DNA of 6,517 bases from Bacteroidota bacterium. GTDB taxonomy: Bacteria > Bacteroidota > Bacteroidia > Flavobacteriales > Flavobacteriaceae. Below the pieces are notes generated by a model. It ran no database searches and had not been told where the DNA came from. It was given only the letters and a program-made list of their open reading frames with translations. Position 1 is the stretch's first letter. Every line of letters starts with the position of its first letter. The translations under genes and the position numbers were made by a program. Below are positions 1 to 5,094 of the stretch, one piece after another. Where the stretch lies: positions 1-6,517 of the forward strand of contig JAEWLD010000055.1 in the NCBI GenBank assembly GCA_023393485.1, read 5' to 3'.

Positions 1-770
1 ATGTAACCGAGATTATCCTGAATTTGAAGCAGGTGCGTTTCAAGCGCCAGATCGAAGATGTTGACAACGAAACTGTCACCATTTCAGTATCAGGAAAAGA
101 GCAGCTGACAGCAGGCGACTTCCAGAAATTCATTTCTGGTTTCCAGGTTTTGAACCCGGATTTGGTCATCTGCAACATGGACAGCAAAATCAGCCTCAAT
201 TTCGAGCTTACTATCGAAAAAGGACGCGGATATGTTCCTGCTGAAGAGAACAAAAAGCAAAATGCGGCCATCGGCACCATCTTCACTGATTCAATCTTTA
301 CTCCGGTAAAGAACGTGAAGTATGCCATCGAGAACTTCCGTGTCGAGCAAAAAACCGACTACGAGAAACTCGTTCTTGAAATCAAGACCGACGGATCGAT
401 CAACCCTAAAGACGCGCTTACCGAAGCTGCAAAAGTGTTGATCCATCACTTCATGCTGTTCTCTGACGAAAGGATTACCCTCGAGGCTGACGAAATCGCA
501 CAAACTGAATCTTACGATGAGGAGTCGCTGCACATGCGTCAACTTTTGAAAACCAAACTTGTCGACATGGACTTGTCCGTACGGGCTTTGAACTGTTTGA
601 AGGCCGCAGAAGTAGACACTCTTGGCGACCTGGTTTCTTTCAACAAGAACGCCCTGATGAAATTCCGCAACTTCGGCAAGAAGTCGCTTACTGAACTCGA
701 CGAGCTGGTAGCGAACAAAAACCTGACTTTCGGAATGGACCTGAGCAAATATAAATTAGATAAAGACTAG
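1..770 (+). CDS. rpoA: RNA polymerase alpha subunit, 5'-truncated by the window edge
   Basis: This is the alpha subunit of RNA polymerase, the scaffold on which beta and beta' assemble and the contact point for UP elements and activators. The reading frame is open from the window edge (first full codon at position 3, reading VTEIILNLK), so the TTG at 24 is an internal codon and not a start. About 255 residues are visible; family members have about 330, so roughly the first 75 are missing. The rest of the N-terminal assembly domain runs to about visible residue 160, then an acidic linker. The C-terminal domain follows at about 185-250. It keeps the Arg and Asn of VRALNCLK (Arg codon 582-584) and the GKKSL segment. 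These match E. coli R265, N268, G296, K298 and S299, which contact DNA. rplQ follows after 27 bp, the classic alpha-operon order. Identification is very secure. Confidence 0.98.
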   Translation, partial: VTEIILNLKQVRFKRQIEDVDNETVTISVSGKEQLTAGDFQKFISGFQVLNPDLVICNMDSKISLNFELTIEKGRGYVPAEENKKQNAAIGTIFTDSIFTPVKNVKYAIENFRVEQKTDYEKLVLEIKTDGSINPKDALTEAAKVLIHHFMLFSDERITLEADEIAQTESYDEESLHMRQLLKTKLVDMDLSVRALNCLKAAEVDTLGDLVSFNKNALMKFRNFGKKSLTELDELVANKNLTFGMDLSKYKLDKD

Positions 771-797
771 TCCTTGGGCTGGTAAAAAATAAGAGTA

Positions 798-1454
798 ATG
801 AGACACGGAAAAAAAATCAATCACTTAAGCAGGCAGGCTGGTCACAGGAAACTGATGTTGGCGAACATGGCTTGCACTTTGATCGAGCACAAGCGCATCA
901 ACACCACTGTAGCCAAGGCTAAAGCTTTGAAAATGTATGTTGAGCCGCTCATCACCAAATCAAAAGAAGACACGACCCACAACCGTCGTATCGTATTCGC
1001 TTCACTGCGCAACAAATATGCGGTTACCGATTTGTTCCGCGACGTAGCCGCCAAAGTTGGCGACCGTCCGGGCGGATACACACGTATCATCAAGTTGGGC
1101 AACCGTTTGGGCGACAACGCCGACATGGCGATGATCGAACTGGTAGACTTCAACGAAATCTACAAAGGCGGTAAGAAAGAAGAGAAAAAAGGCCGTAGCC
1201 GTCGTGGTGGCAAAGCAAAAGCTGGCGCTACTACTGCTGCTCCTAAAGCTGAGACACCGGTTGCACCAGTTGAAGAGCCGAAAGCTGAAGCACAAGTTGA
1301 AGAGACTGCTCCGGTTGCAGAAGTTGAAGCTCCTGCAGTTGAAGAGACCGTTGCTGACTCGAGCGCTAGCGAACAGGCGGAGCAAACTCCTGAAGCTGCT
1401 GCTCCTGAAGCTCCGGCTGCTGATGAAGCTTCTGAAGAGAAGAAAGAAGAATAA
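798..1454 (+). CDS. rplQ: 50S ribosomal protein L17 with long acidic C-terminal extension
   Basis: This is large-subunit ribosomal protein L17, a structural component of the 50S particle. The N-terminal [18 protein letters not shown], the following [15 protein letters not shown] helix and the [19 protein letters not shown] segment (about residues 88-106) are family hallmarks. The conserved core ends near residue 122. E. coli L17 has 127 residues; this one has 218. The extra part is a basic linker (about 124-141, rich in Lys/Arg/Gly) followed by a low-complexity Ala/Pro/Glu/Val tail (about 143-218). At DNA level the tail carries imperfect copies of GTTGAAGAG at 1269, 1296 and 1338, and a shorter one at 1323. 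Such tails are common on Bacteroidota L17; their role is not known to me. The ATG at 798 is chosen because it begins the conserved N terminus exactly. Cotranscription with rpoA and termination at 1475-1507 are expected. Confidence 0.97.
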   Translation: MRHGKKINHLSRQAGHRKLMLANMACTLIEHKRINTTVAKAKALKMYVEPLITKSKEDTTHNRRIVFASLRNKYAVTDLFRDVAAKVGDRPGGYTRIIKLGNRLGDNADMAMIELVDFNEIYKGGKKEEKKGRSRRGGKAKAGATTAAPKAETPVAPVEEPKAEAQVEETAPVAEVEAPAVEETVADSSASEQAEQTPEAAAPEAPAADEASEEKKEE

Positions 1455-1474
1455 TCGTCTTTCAGACAGATATG

Positions 1475-1507
1475 AAGGGACAAACGCAAGTTTGTCCCTT
1501 TTTTTTT
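1475..1507 (+). terminator. Intrinsic terminator of the ribosomal-protein/rpoA operon
   Basis: A perfect 11-bp stem (AAGGGACAAAC at 1475-1485 pairing with GTTTGTCCCTT at 1490-1500) is closed by a GCAA tetraloop, which is of the stable GNRA class. It runs into an unbroken tract of nine T (1499-1507). It starts 20 nt after the rplQ stop codon and is the clearest rho-independent terminator in the window. It separates the housekeeping operon from the accessory genes to the right. Confidence 0.95.
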
Positions 1508-1634
1508 GCAGGCGATACCTCCTCCTCGGCATTTGACCCGAAACGCAGCCGAACTGACCGAAGGTAATTAAAAGCAGGATTGCCAGTGGCTGTCATTTAA
1601 TCGCTTTTCAGAAGTCATAAAAGCCTGGTCCGGC

Positions 1635-1675
1635 GAATCCTAACAGCCCAAACTTTAACCTCAAGTTAGGAATTC
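1635..1675. repeat. Inverted repeat upstream of the first receiver gene
   Basis: GAATCCTAAC (1635-1644) and GTTAGGAATTC (1665-1675) are reverse complements apart from one extra A at 1672. They are separated by 20 nt. The centre lies about 74 bp upstream of the ATG of the receiver gene at 1729 and about 50 bp upstream of its candidate -7 box. It could be an operator bound by a dimeric regulator, or an RNA hairpin if a transcript starts further upstream. There is no T tract, so it is not a standard terminator. The remainder of 1508-1728 holds no gene that I can see. Confidence 0.45.
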
Positions 1676-1703
1676 CACCGCTTCATCCAGCAAATTAATA
1701 TCG

Positions 1704-1711
1704 TAACTTTA
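1704..1711 (+). promoter_or_regulatory. Candidate -7 promoter box for the receiver gene at 1729
   Basis: TAACTTTA matches seven of eight positions of the Bacteroidota -7 box TAnnTTTG (last base A instead of G) and ends 17 nt before the ATG. No TTG or TTTG is found at the expected distance upstream, so the -33 element is weak or absent. That would suit a promoter needing an activator. Confidence 0.45.
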
Positions 1712-1728
1712 ATAGAAATCCTACTGTT

Positions 1729-2187
1729 ATGATTGACCGCTGTATTTTTTTGGCTGAAGACGACCTGGACGATCAGGACATTTTTCGTCAGGCGATACGC
1801 GAAGTCAGCGATACCGTTTTCTTCAAGGCGTTCGACGACGGCGTGGAATTGATGGAAACGCTCAATCGCAACCGGCCGCTTCCGGATGTGTTGTTTCTGG
1901 ATTTGAATATGCCGCGCAAGTCGGGTTTTGAGTGCCTCGCAGAAATTAAAGGCGATTCAATGCTTAAAGATATTCACGTGGTCATCCTGAGCACGAGTAC
2001 GCATCCGCAAAACATCCATTATTGTTATAAATATGGTGCTGCGTTTTACGCGGTCAAACCGCCCGACTATTATTCGATGACCAAATTGATCAAAAAAGTA
2101 CTTCATCACGATTGGGCTCTCGAGATTCCCAAGAGCGAATTTTTAGTTGACTACAAACCCAGCTTTTTGAAAAACGCCCGGAAATAG
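1729..2187 (+). CDS. Stand-alone CheY-like response regulator receiver protein (RR1)
   Basis: A cytoplasmic single-domain receiver of 152 residues. Receivers accept a phosphoryl group from a histidine kinase or phosphotransfer protein and change their protein-protein contacts. Visible landmarks: acidic pocket E10-D11-D12 in FLAEDDLDD; phospho-acceptor D58 in LFLDLNMP; the hydroxyl position S88/T89 in VVILSTST; and K110 in FYAVKPPD. The receiver fold ends around residue 125 and is followed by DW (128-129) and a tail with FLVD. There is no DNA-binding or enzymatic output domain, so it must act through a partner, as in Rcp1-type or phosphorelay receivers. It resembles RR3 (3373-3840) most closely: both contain the block FLDLNMPRKSGF. 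No kinase gene is adjacent. It ends directly against the stop codon of the convergent VOC gene. The receiver call is firm; the signal it carries is unknown. Confidence 0.93.
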   Translation: MIDRCIFLAEDDLDDQDIFRQAIREVSDTVFFKAFDDGVELMETLNRNRPLPDVLFLDLNMPRKSGFECLAEIKGDSMLKDIHVVILSTSTHPQNIHYCYKYGAAFYAVKPPDYYSMTKLIKKVLHHDWALEIPKSEFLVDYKPSFLKNARK

Positions 2188-2631
2188 TCACCGAAGCGCT
2201 TCGGCCAACCCTATCAGGATTCCTTCAGGCCCGCGCATATAACACAGCCGGTAGACATTCTCGTAATTGACGATTTCGCCAACCAGCGAACCGCCAATGG
2301 CTGTCAACCTTTCAACTGTGTCGTCGATGTCGGCAACAGCGAACATGCATCGGAGATAACCCAGGGCATTGACCGGTGCGGTGCGATGATCTGATGTGAC
2401 GTCAGGCGTTATAAACCGCGAAAGCTCGGGTTTGCTATGGCCATCGGGCGTTGCCATCATAGCGATTTCGACGGTTTGGTCGCCCAAGCCGGTAACACGT
2501 CCTGCCCAGTTGCCTTCAATCATCGCACGTCCTTCGAGTTTTAGTCCGAGTTCGGTAAAGAATTCGATGGCTGTATCCAGCGATTCAACCACAATCCCGA
2601 CGTTGTCCATCCGTAATAACTTGTTTTTCAT
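2188..2631 (-). CDS. VOC-superfamily (glyoxalase/bleomycin-resistance fold) protein
   Basis: A 147-residue protein with two halves of the vicinal-oxygen-chelate fold: KLLRMDNVGIVVESLDTAIEFF near the N terminus and GYLRCMFAVADIDDTVERL at about 91-109. It ends in the typical GPEGILIGLAEAL strand. Family members include glyoxalase I, dioxygenases and resistance proteins, usually using a His/Glu metal centre. Here several usual ligand positions look replaced: Asn10 where many members have His, and Gly141 where a Glu is common. E69 in KPEL remains. A lactoylglutathione lyase assignment is therefore not justified. I start at the ATG whose A is 2631. The longer reading from 2679 would run through the candidate promoter at 2650-2680, and its first 16 residues do not look like a VOC N terminus. 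It is convergent with RR1, with no base between the two stop codons. Confidence 0.88.
   Translation of the reverse strand: MKNKLLRMDNVGIVVESLDTAIEFFTELGLKLEGRAMIEGNWAGRVTGLGDQTVEIAMMATPDGHSKPELSRFITPDVTSDHRTAPVNALGYLRCMFAVADIDDTVERLTAIGGSLVGEIVNYENVYRLCYMRGPEGILIGLAEALR
2191..2204. repeat. Perfect 14-bp palindrome at the convergent gene ends
   Basis: CCGAAGCGCTTCGG is its own reverse complement. It lies inside the last codons of the VOC gene, right after the abutting stop codons of RR1 (TAG 2185-2187) and VOC (TGA, read from 2190 to 2188). As RNA it can form a 5-bp stem with a GCGC loop on either strand. No T tract follows on either side, so a bidirectional terminator or RNA-end role is only a suggestion. 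The palindrome may simply follow from the codons for Glu-Ala-Leu-Arg. Confidence 0.4.
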
Positions 2632-2649
2632 ATAGGTGGTGTTTAATCG

Positions 2650-2680
2650 GTAAGTTAAAAAAATTGGCATTCGACGCAAA
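2650..2680 (-). promoter_or_regulatory. Candidate Bacteroidota-type promoter of the VOC gene
   Basis: Read on the minus strand, TTTG (2680-2677) is followed by 19 nt and then TAACTTAC (2657-2650). This fits the Bacteroidota arrangement TTTG-N19-TAnnTTTG in spacing and in six of eight -7 positions. The -7 box ends 18 nt before the ATG at 2631, which supports that start. Confidence 0.55.
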
Positions 2681-2798
2681 TTTCCTATTGGTGTTTCTGT
2701 TATTGTTTTGCCAACAAACCGAAATTTATTAGGAATATCCGGATGCTATGTGTAGCTTGCCAATATTATTCGTTCAAATTTATCTATTTTCAGACGCT

Positions 2799-2806
2799 TA
2801 TATTTT
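2799..2806 (+). promoter_or_regulatory. Possible -7 box upstream of RR2
   Basis: TATATTTT agrees with TAnnTTTG at seven of eight positions. It lies 63 nt before the ATG of RR2, just before the inverted repeat at 2811-2847. No -33 TTG is found at a suitable distance, and the region is AT-rich, so chance matches are likely. Confidence 0.25.
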
Positions 2807-2810
2807 ATAT

Positions 2811-2847
2811 AAACATTTGCGAATCCTTAAATTCAAGTCAAATGTTT
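2811..2847. repeat. Inverted repeat in the leader of RR2
   Basis: AAACATTTG (2811-2819) and CAAATGTTT (2839-2847) are perfect 9-bp reverse complements around a 19-nt centre. Inside the centre, GAAT (2821-2824) can also pair with ATTC (2831-2834). The right arm runs into six T (2845-2850). It begins 59 bp upstream of the RR2 ATG. It could be an operator, or a leader hairpin with weak attenuator-like character. The stem is AT-rich and so not a strong terminator. Confidence 0.45.
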
Positions 2848-2869
2848 TTTAAAGTTAAAATATACAGCA

Positions 2870-3331
2870 ATGGACGCCCAGAATTTTCCCAGGCATTTTT
2901 TTATCGCAGATGACGATGAAGACGATCGCGAGATTTTCTCGGAGATGCTGATTGAATTGTCAGGGTCAATCGTGCTGTCGCGTTTCAGCAATGGTGCTGA
3001 ACTGATTGACCGGCTTAACCAAGGCATTGGCCCATTGCCCGAAGTTATTTTTCTCGATCTGCGGATGCCCTTGAAAAATGGATTTGAATGTCTGGCCGAA
3101 ATCAGGAAATTCCCAGTTCCTATCGGCAAACTGAGCATTGTCATTTTCAGCAGCGCCGACCAGCAAAGCATCATTGCCAACGCCTTTGATCTTGGAGCGA
3201 CGTTTTACGCTATAAAGCCCAATTCGTTTCTGGATTTGAAAGCGCTTCTAACCGAAATTATCCAAATGGACTGGTCATCGCCGACCGTTCAGCAAGATAA
3301 ATTGTCATCCTACCTGATTTCGCCTACCTAG
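2870..3331 (+). CDS. Stand-alone CheY-like response regulator receiver protein (RR2)
   Basis: A 153-residue single-domain receiver, the most divergent of the three in this window. Landmarks: acidic residues D14-D15-D16 in FIADDDEDD; phospho-acceptor D63 in IFLDLRMP; hydroxyl residues S94/S95 in IVIFSSAD; and K116 in FYAIKPNS. All residues needed for phosphorylation are present, so it should be a working receiver. After the last helix comes DW (134-135) and an 18-residue tail lacking the FLxD segment of RR1 and RR3. Where RR1 and RR3 have an STST run followed by a PQNI motif, RR2 has SSADQQSI, in a region that usually shapes partner binding; a different partner is a reasonable inference. RR3 follows after 41 bp on the same strand with no terminator between, so the two may be cotranscribed. 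The inverted repeat at 2811-2847 lies in its leader. Confidence 0.92.
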   Translation: MDAQNFPRHFFIADDDEDDREIFSEMLIELSGSIVLSRFSNGAELIDRLNQGIGPLPEVIFLDLRMPLKNGFECLAEIRKFPVPIGKLSIVIFSSADQQSIIANAFDLGATFYAIKPNSFLDLKALLTEIIQMDWSSPTVQQDKLSSYLISPT

Positions 3332-3372
3332 CGCCGGAATTGAAATCTGTCTTACTTTAAAATTCCGCGCCA

Positions 3373-3840
3373 ATGACCCATATTTCCAACATATTGATTT
3401 TTTTAGCTGACGACGATTCCGACGACCGCGAGTTGTTTGAGTTGGCACTTCGCGAGACCGCAAACGCCGCGTCGCTTAAAACGTTCGAGGACGGCGTATC
3501 GTTAATGACAGCGCTTACAACAGTAGATAGACATCCTGACATGATTTTTCTCGATCTCAATATGCCAAGGAAATCTGGCTTTGATTGCCTCGCCGAGATC
3601 AAACATGACAAAAAACTGAAGAACATACCGGTGATCGTCCTGAGCACAAGCACGAATCCGCAGAACATCGATTACTGTTTTAAATGCGGCGCATCGTTTT
3701 ATGCCGTGAAGCCTACCGATTTCAGGGCGCTAGGAAAGCTGATTCAAAAAACCCTCAACAATGACTGGAAAGCCGAACCTTCAAAAGCAGATTTTTTGCT
3801 CGATCTAAGCGGGCTCTATTTCAGAAAGGCCGATTGGTAG
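3373..3840 (+). CDS. Stand-alone CheY-like response regulator receiver protein (RR3)
   Basis: A 155-residue single-domain receiver. Landmarks: D13-D14 in FLADDDSDD; phospho-acceptor D61 in IFLDLNMP; S91/T92 in VIVLSTST; and K113 in FYAVKPTD. It is a paralogue of RR1, roughly half identical by eye, with shared blocks FLDLNMPRKSGF, CLAEIK, LSTST, PQNI and FYAVKP. The matching DNA has many synonymous differences, so the duplication is not recent. The tail after DW (131-132) keeps FLLD and ends in a Trp. Two cysteines at 102 and 105 (YCFKC) lie before the conserved Lys; RR1 has only the first. It has no output domain. The ATG at 3373 lies 41 bp after RR2, and only a poor -7-like sequence (TACTTTAA at 3353) precedes it, which favours transcription from upstream of RR2. 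Confidence 0.93.
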   Translation: MTHISNILIFLADDDSDDRELFELALRETANAASLKTFEDGVSLMTALTTVDRHPDMIFLDLNMPRKSGFDCLAEIKHDKKLKNIPVIVLSTSTNPQNIDYCFKCGASFYAVKPTDFRALGKLIQKTLNNDWKAEPSKADFLLDLSGLYFRKADW

Positions 3841-3859
3841 CCAATGATTTAACAATCTG

Positions 3860-3894
3860 TTTGCGAAACCGGCTGCGAATAAGTTGTAACTTAG
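3860..3894 (+). promoter_or_regulatory. Candidate Bacteroidota-type promoter for the small ORF
   Basis: TTTG (3860-3863), 23 nt, then TAACTTAG (3887-3894), which fits the -7 box TAnnTTTG at seven of eight positions. Spacing is at the upper end of the accepted range. The box ends 24 nt before the ATG at 3919. It supports an independent transcript for the small gene. Confidence 0.5.
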
Positions 3895-3918
3895 ACAGAT
3901 AACCAAAAAACCGCTCTT

Positions 3919-4110
3919 ATGGAAGCTGACGAGATTGTAAAAAAACTAAAAGCGACGCCATATAAGTTTACCTTGGCAAACGAGGTTCGGCGTGAAGTTA
4001 AAAAGTTGGACGATTACGACTTCAGGTTATTGAAGGTCGATTTGCGAAGGCAGATGCTGAAAACCGAGAACGCAGGCATCAGCAAAGCAATCGCGCAGAT
4101 TATCAATTAG
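3919..4110 (+). CDS. Small charged protein of unknown function (63 residues)
   Basis: I do not recognise this protein. It starts MEADEIVKKLKATPYKF and is dominated by Lys, Arg, Glu and Asp. It has no membrane segment, signal peptide, cysteine or glycine-rich stretch, and looks helical throughout, with a predicted basic net charge. A role in binding nucleic acid or another protein is possible but not shown. The reading frame is credible as a gene because it is tightly bracketed: a candidate promoter at 3860-3894 and a hairpin-plus-T terminator at 4116-4140, only 5 nt after the stop. The codon choice resembles that of its neighbours. It lies between the receiver genes and the NYN-LOTUS gene, all on the same strand, but the terminator argues that it is its own transcription unit. 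Confidence 0.7.
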   Translation: MEADEIVKKLKATPYKFTLANEVRREVKKLDDYDFRLLKVDLRRQMLKTENAGISKAIAQIIN

Positions 4111-4115
4111 TTTCC

Positions 4116-4140
4116 AAAACCGCCATCGCGCGGTTTTTTT
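4116..4140 (+). terminator. Intrinsic terminator after the small ORF
   Basis: AAAACCGC (4116-4123) pairs perfectly with GCGGTTTT (4130-4137) around a 6-nt loop, and the stem runs into seven T (4134-4140). It begins 5 nt after the stop codon of the 63-residue gene. Its T tract overlaps the candidate -33 element of the next gene. Confidence 0.85.
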
Positions 4141-4168
4141 GTGGCGAAGGCCAAAAACCGTATCTTGA
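4138..4168 (+). promoter_or_regulatory. Candidate promoter of the NYN-LOTUS gene, overlapping the preceding terminator
   Basis: TTTG at 4138-4141 is made from the last Ts of the terminator plus the next G. Exactly 19 nt later comes TATCTTGA (4161-4168). This agrees with TAnnTTTG at six of eight positions; it resembles TATCTTTGA with one T lost. The box ends 38 nt before the ATG at 4207. Confidence 0.45.
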
Positions 4169-4206
4169 CATAAATTACTTACTGCCTAAATGGCCCATTA
4201 AATAAT

Positions 4207-4947
4207 ATGCAAAAAAATTTCAACATAGCCGTCCTGATAGACGGTGATAATGCCCAACCCAAATTGCTCAAGGAAATTCTCGAAGAGGTCGCAAAGTATG
4301 GCAAGGCAACCATCCGCAGGATTTACGGCGATTGGACAACAGCCCAAATGAAAGGCTGGAAAGACACTATCAATCTTCATTCGTTCAACCCGATCCAAAA
4401 ATTCGCCTATACGAAAGGCAAAAATTCAACAGACAGTTCGCTGATCATCGATGCGATGGACATTCTCCACGAGAAAAATATCGACGGCTTCTGCATCGTC
4501 TCAAGTGATTCCGATTACACCGGGCTGGCCAAACGCATCCGCGAACACGGGATTTTCGTCATGGGCATCGGGCGCAAATCAACGCCAATGGCATTTATCC
4601 AGTCGTGCGAAGTCTTTACGTTTTGCGAAAACATTTCGCCAGATATTAAAGATGAACCGGTTAAAAAACAACGTGGCAAAACCCGATCATCGCCCGAAGA
4701 AAAGTCGCCTGAACCGCAGAAAAGCAACCTTAAAAACCTGGACAAGGCTTTTGAAATTTCGGTCGGCGAAGACGATGAAGCCACGGTTTCACAGATTGGG
4801 ATCAACCTTAGAAAAATCGATCCGAGTTTCGATGCCCGGGATTTTGGCTGCCGCAACCTGACGCAGCTTTTTAGGAACCAGCCGGGGTATATTGTGATTA
4901 ATAATACGGTCAATGGGTTGAATCAGCCATTGGTAAAGAGGAAGTAG
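4207..4947 (+). CDS. NYN-domain putative ribonuclease with C-terminal OST-HTH/LOTUS domain
   Basis: A 246-residue cytoplasmic protein in two parts. Residues 5-140 form a NYN (LabA/DUF88-type, PIN-like) domain with the acidic residues expected of a metal-dependent nuclease: D12 and D14 in VLIDGDNA, D76 and D82 in STDSSLIIDAMD, and D101 and D103 in IVSSDSDYTGL. A Lys/Pro/Ser/Glu-rich linker runs from about 145 to 175. Residues 178-233 match the OST-HTH/LOTUS domain (LDKAFEISVG at the start, then GINLRKIDPSFDARDFGCRN and a Pro-Gly-Tyr strand). LOTUS is an RNA-binding winged-helix module also found in animal germ-line proteins and known to be paired with NYN domains in bacteria. The likely job is RNA cleavage or processing directed by the LOTUS domain; the substrate is unknown. 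It is preceded by its own candidate promoter and is convergent with the oxidoreductase gene. Confidence 0.9.
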   Translation: MQKNFNIAVLIDGDNAQPKLLKEILEEVAKYGKATIRRIYGDWTTAQMKGWKDTINLHSFNPIQKFAYTKGKNSTDSSLIIDAMDILHEKNIDGFCIVSSDSDYTGLAKRIREHGIFVMGIGRKSTPMAFIQSCEVFTFCENISPDIKDEPVKKQRGKTRSSPEEKSPEPQKSNLKNLDKAFEISVGEDDEATVSQIGINLRKIDPSFDARDFGCRNLTQLFRNQPGYIVINNTVNGLNQPLVKRK

Positions 4948-5094
4948 TACCGCTACCGCCTTACATCGGAAACTTCCGTATCTAAAATAATTCCTTTCGT
5001 AAATGAGATTGATTTTACAGGCTTGAAAGGCTTGTGGATGACCGATGACATCATATTAGCCGAAGGTTTCACATTATCGAGACTCTCAACCTGT
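4948..5094 (+). other. Open in-frame stretch after the NYN-LOTUS stop codon
   Basis: After the TAG at 4945-4947 the same frame stays open for 49 codons up to the TAA at 5095-5097, which overlaps the stop codon of the convergent oxidoreductase. The translation includes FVNEIDFTGLKGLWMTDDI, which reads more like protein than random sequence. It has no start-associated signals; the first ATG in this frame is at 5038. It could be a remnant of a longer gene, a rare readthrough extension, or chance. I see no intrinsic terminator for either gene in this convergent gap. Confidence 0.25.

Noticed and set aside
24..26. TTG at 24 as a start codon for the first gene
   Set aside because: The frame is open upstream to the window edge and encodes conserved RpoA sequence (VTEIILN), so the gene is simply truncated.
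1002..1536. Long frames over rplQ on the minus strand and in another plus frame
   Set aside because: They arise from the repetitive Ala/Glu-rich tail and give low-complexity Leu/Ser/Arg-rich translations with no family resemblance.
2632..2679. Longer N terminus for the VOC protein starting at 2679 or 2670
   Set aside because: The added residues do not fit the family, and the stretch contains the candidate promoter at 2650-2680.
3833..3845. ATTGG-TAG-CCAAT hairpin around the RR3 stop codon
   Set aside because: Only 5 bp, with a 3-nt loop and no T tract; too weak to call a terminator.
4451..4913. Overlapping frames inside the NYN-LOTUS gene on both strands
   Set aside because: The main frame has clear NYN and LOTUS motifs; the overlapping translations have none.
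4967..4978. CGGAA-AC-TTCCG palindrome after the NYN-LOTUS gene as a terminator
   Set aside because: The loop is too short for the full stem and no T run follows on either strand.
5019..5034. Direct repeat of AGGCTTG in the convergent gap
   Set aside because: Two 7-bp copies only, with no flanking target duplication or further units; not enough for a repeat call or CRISPR.
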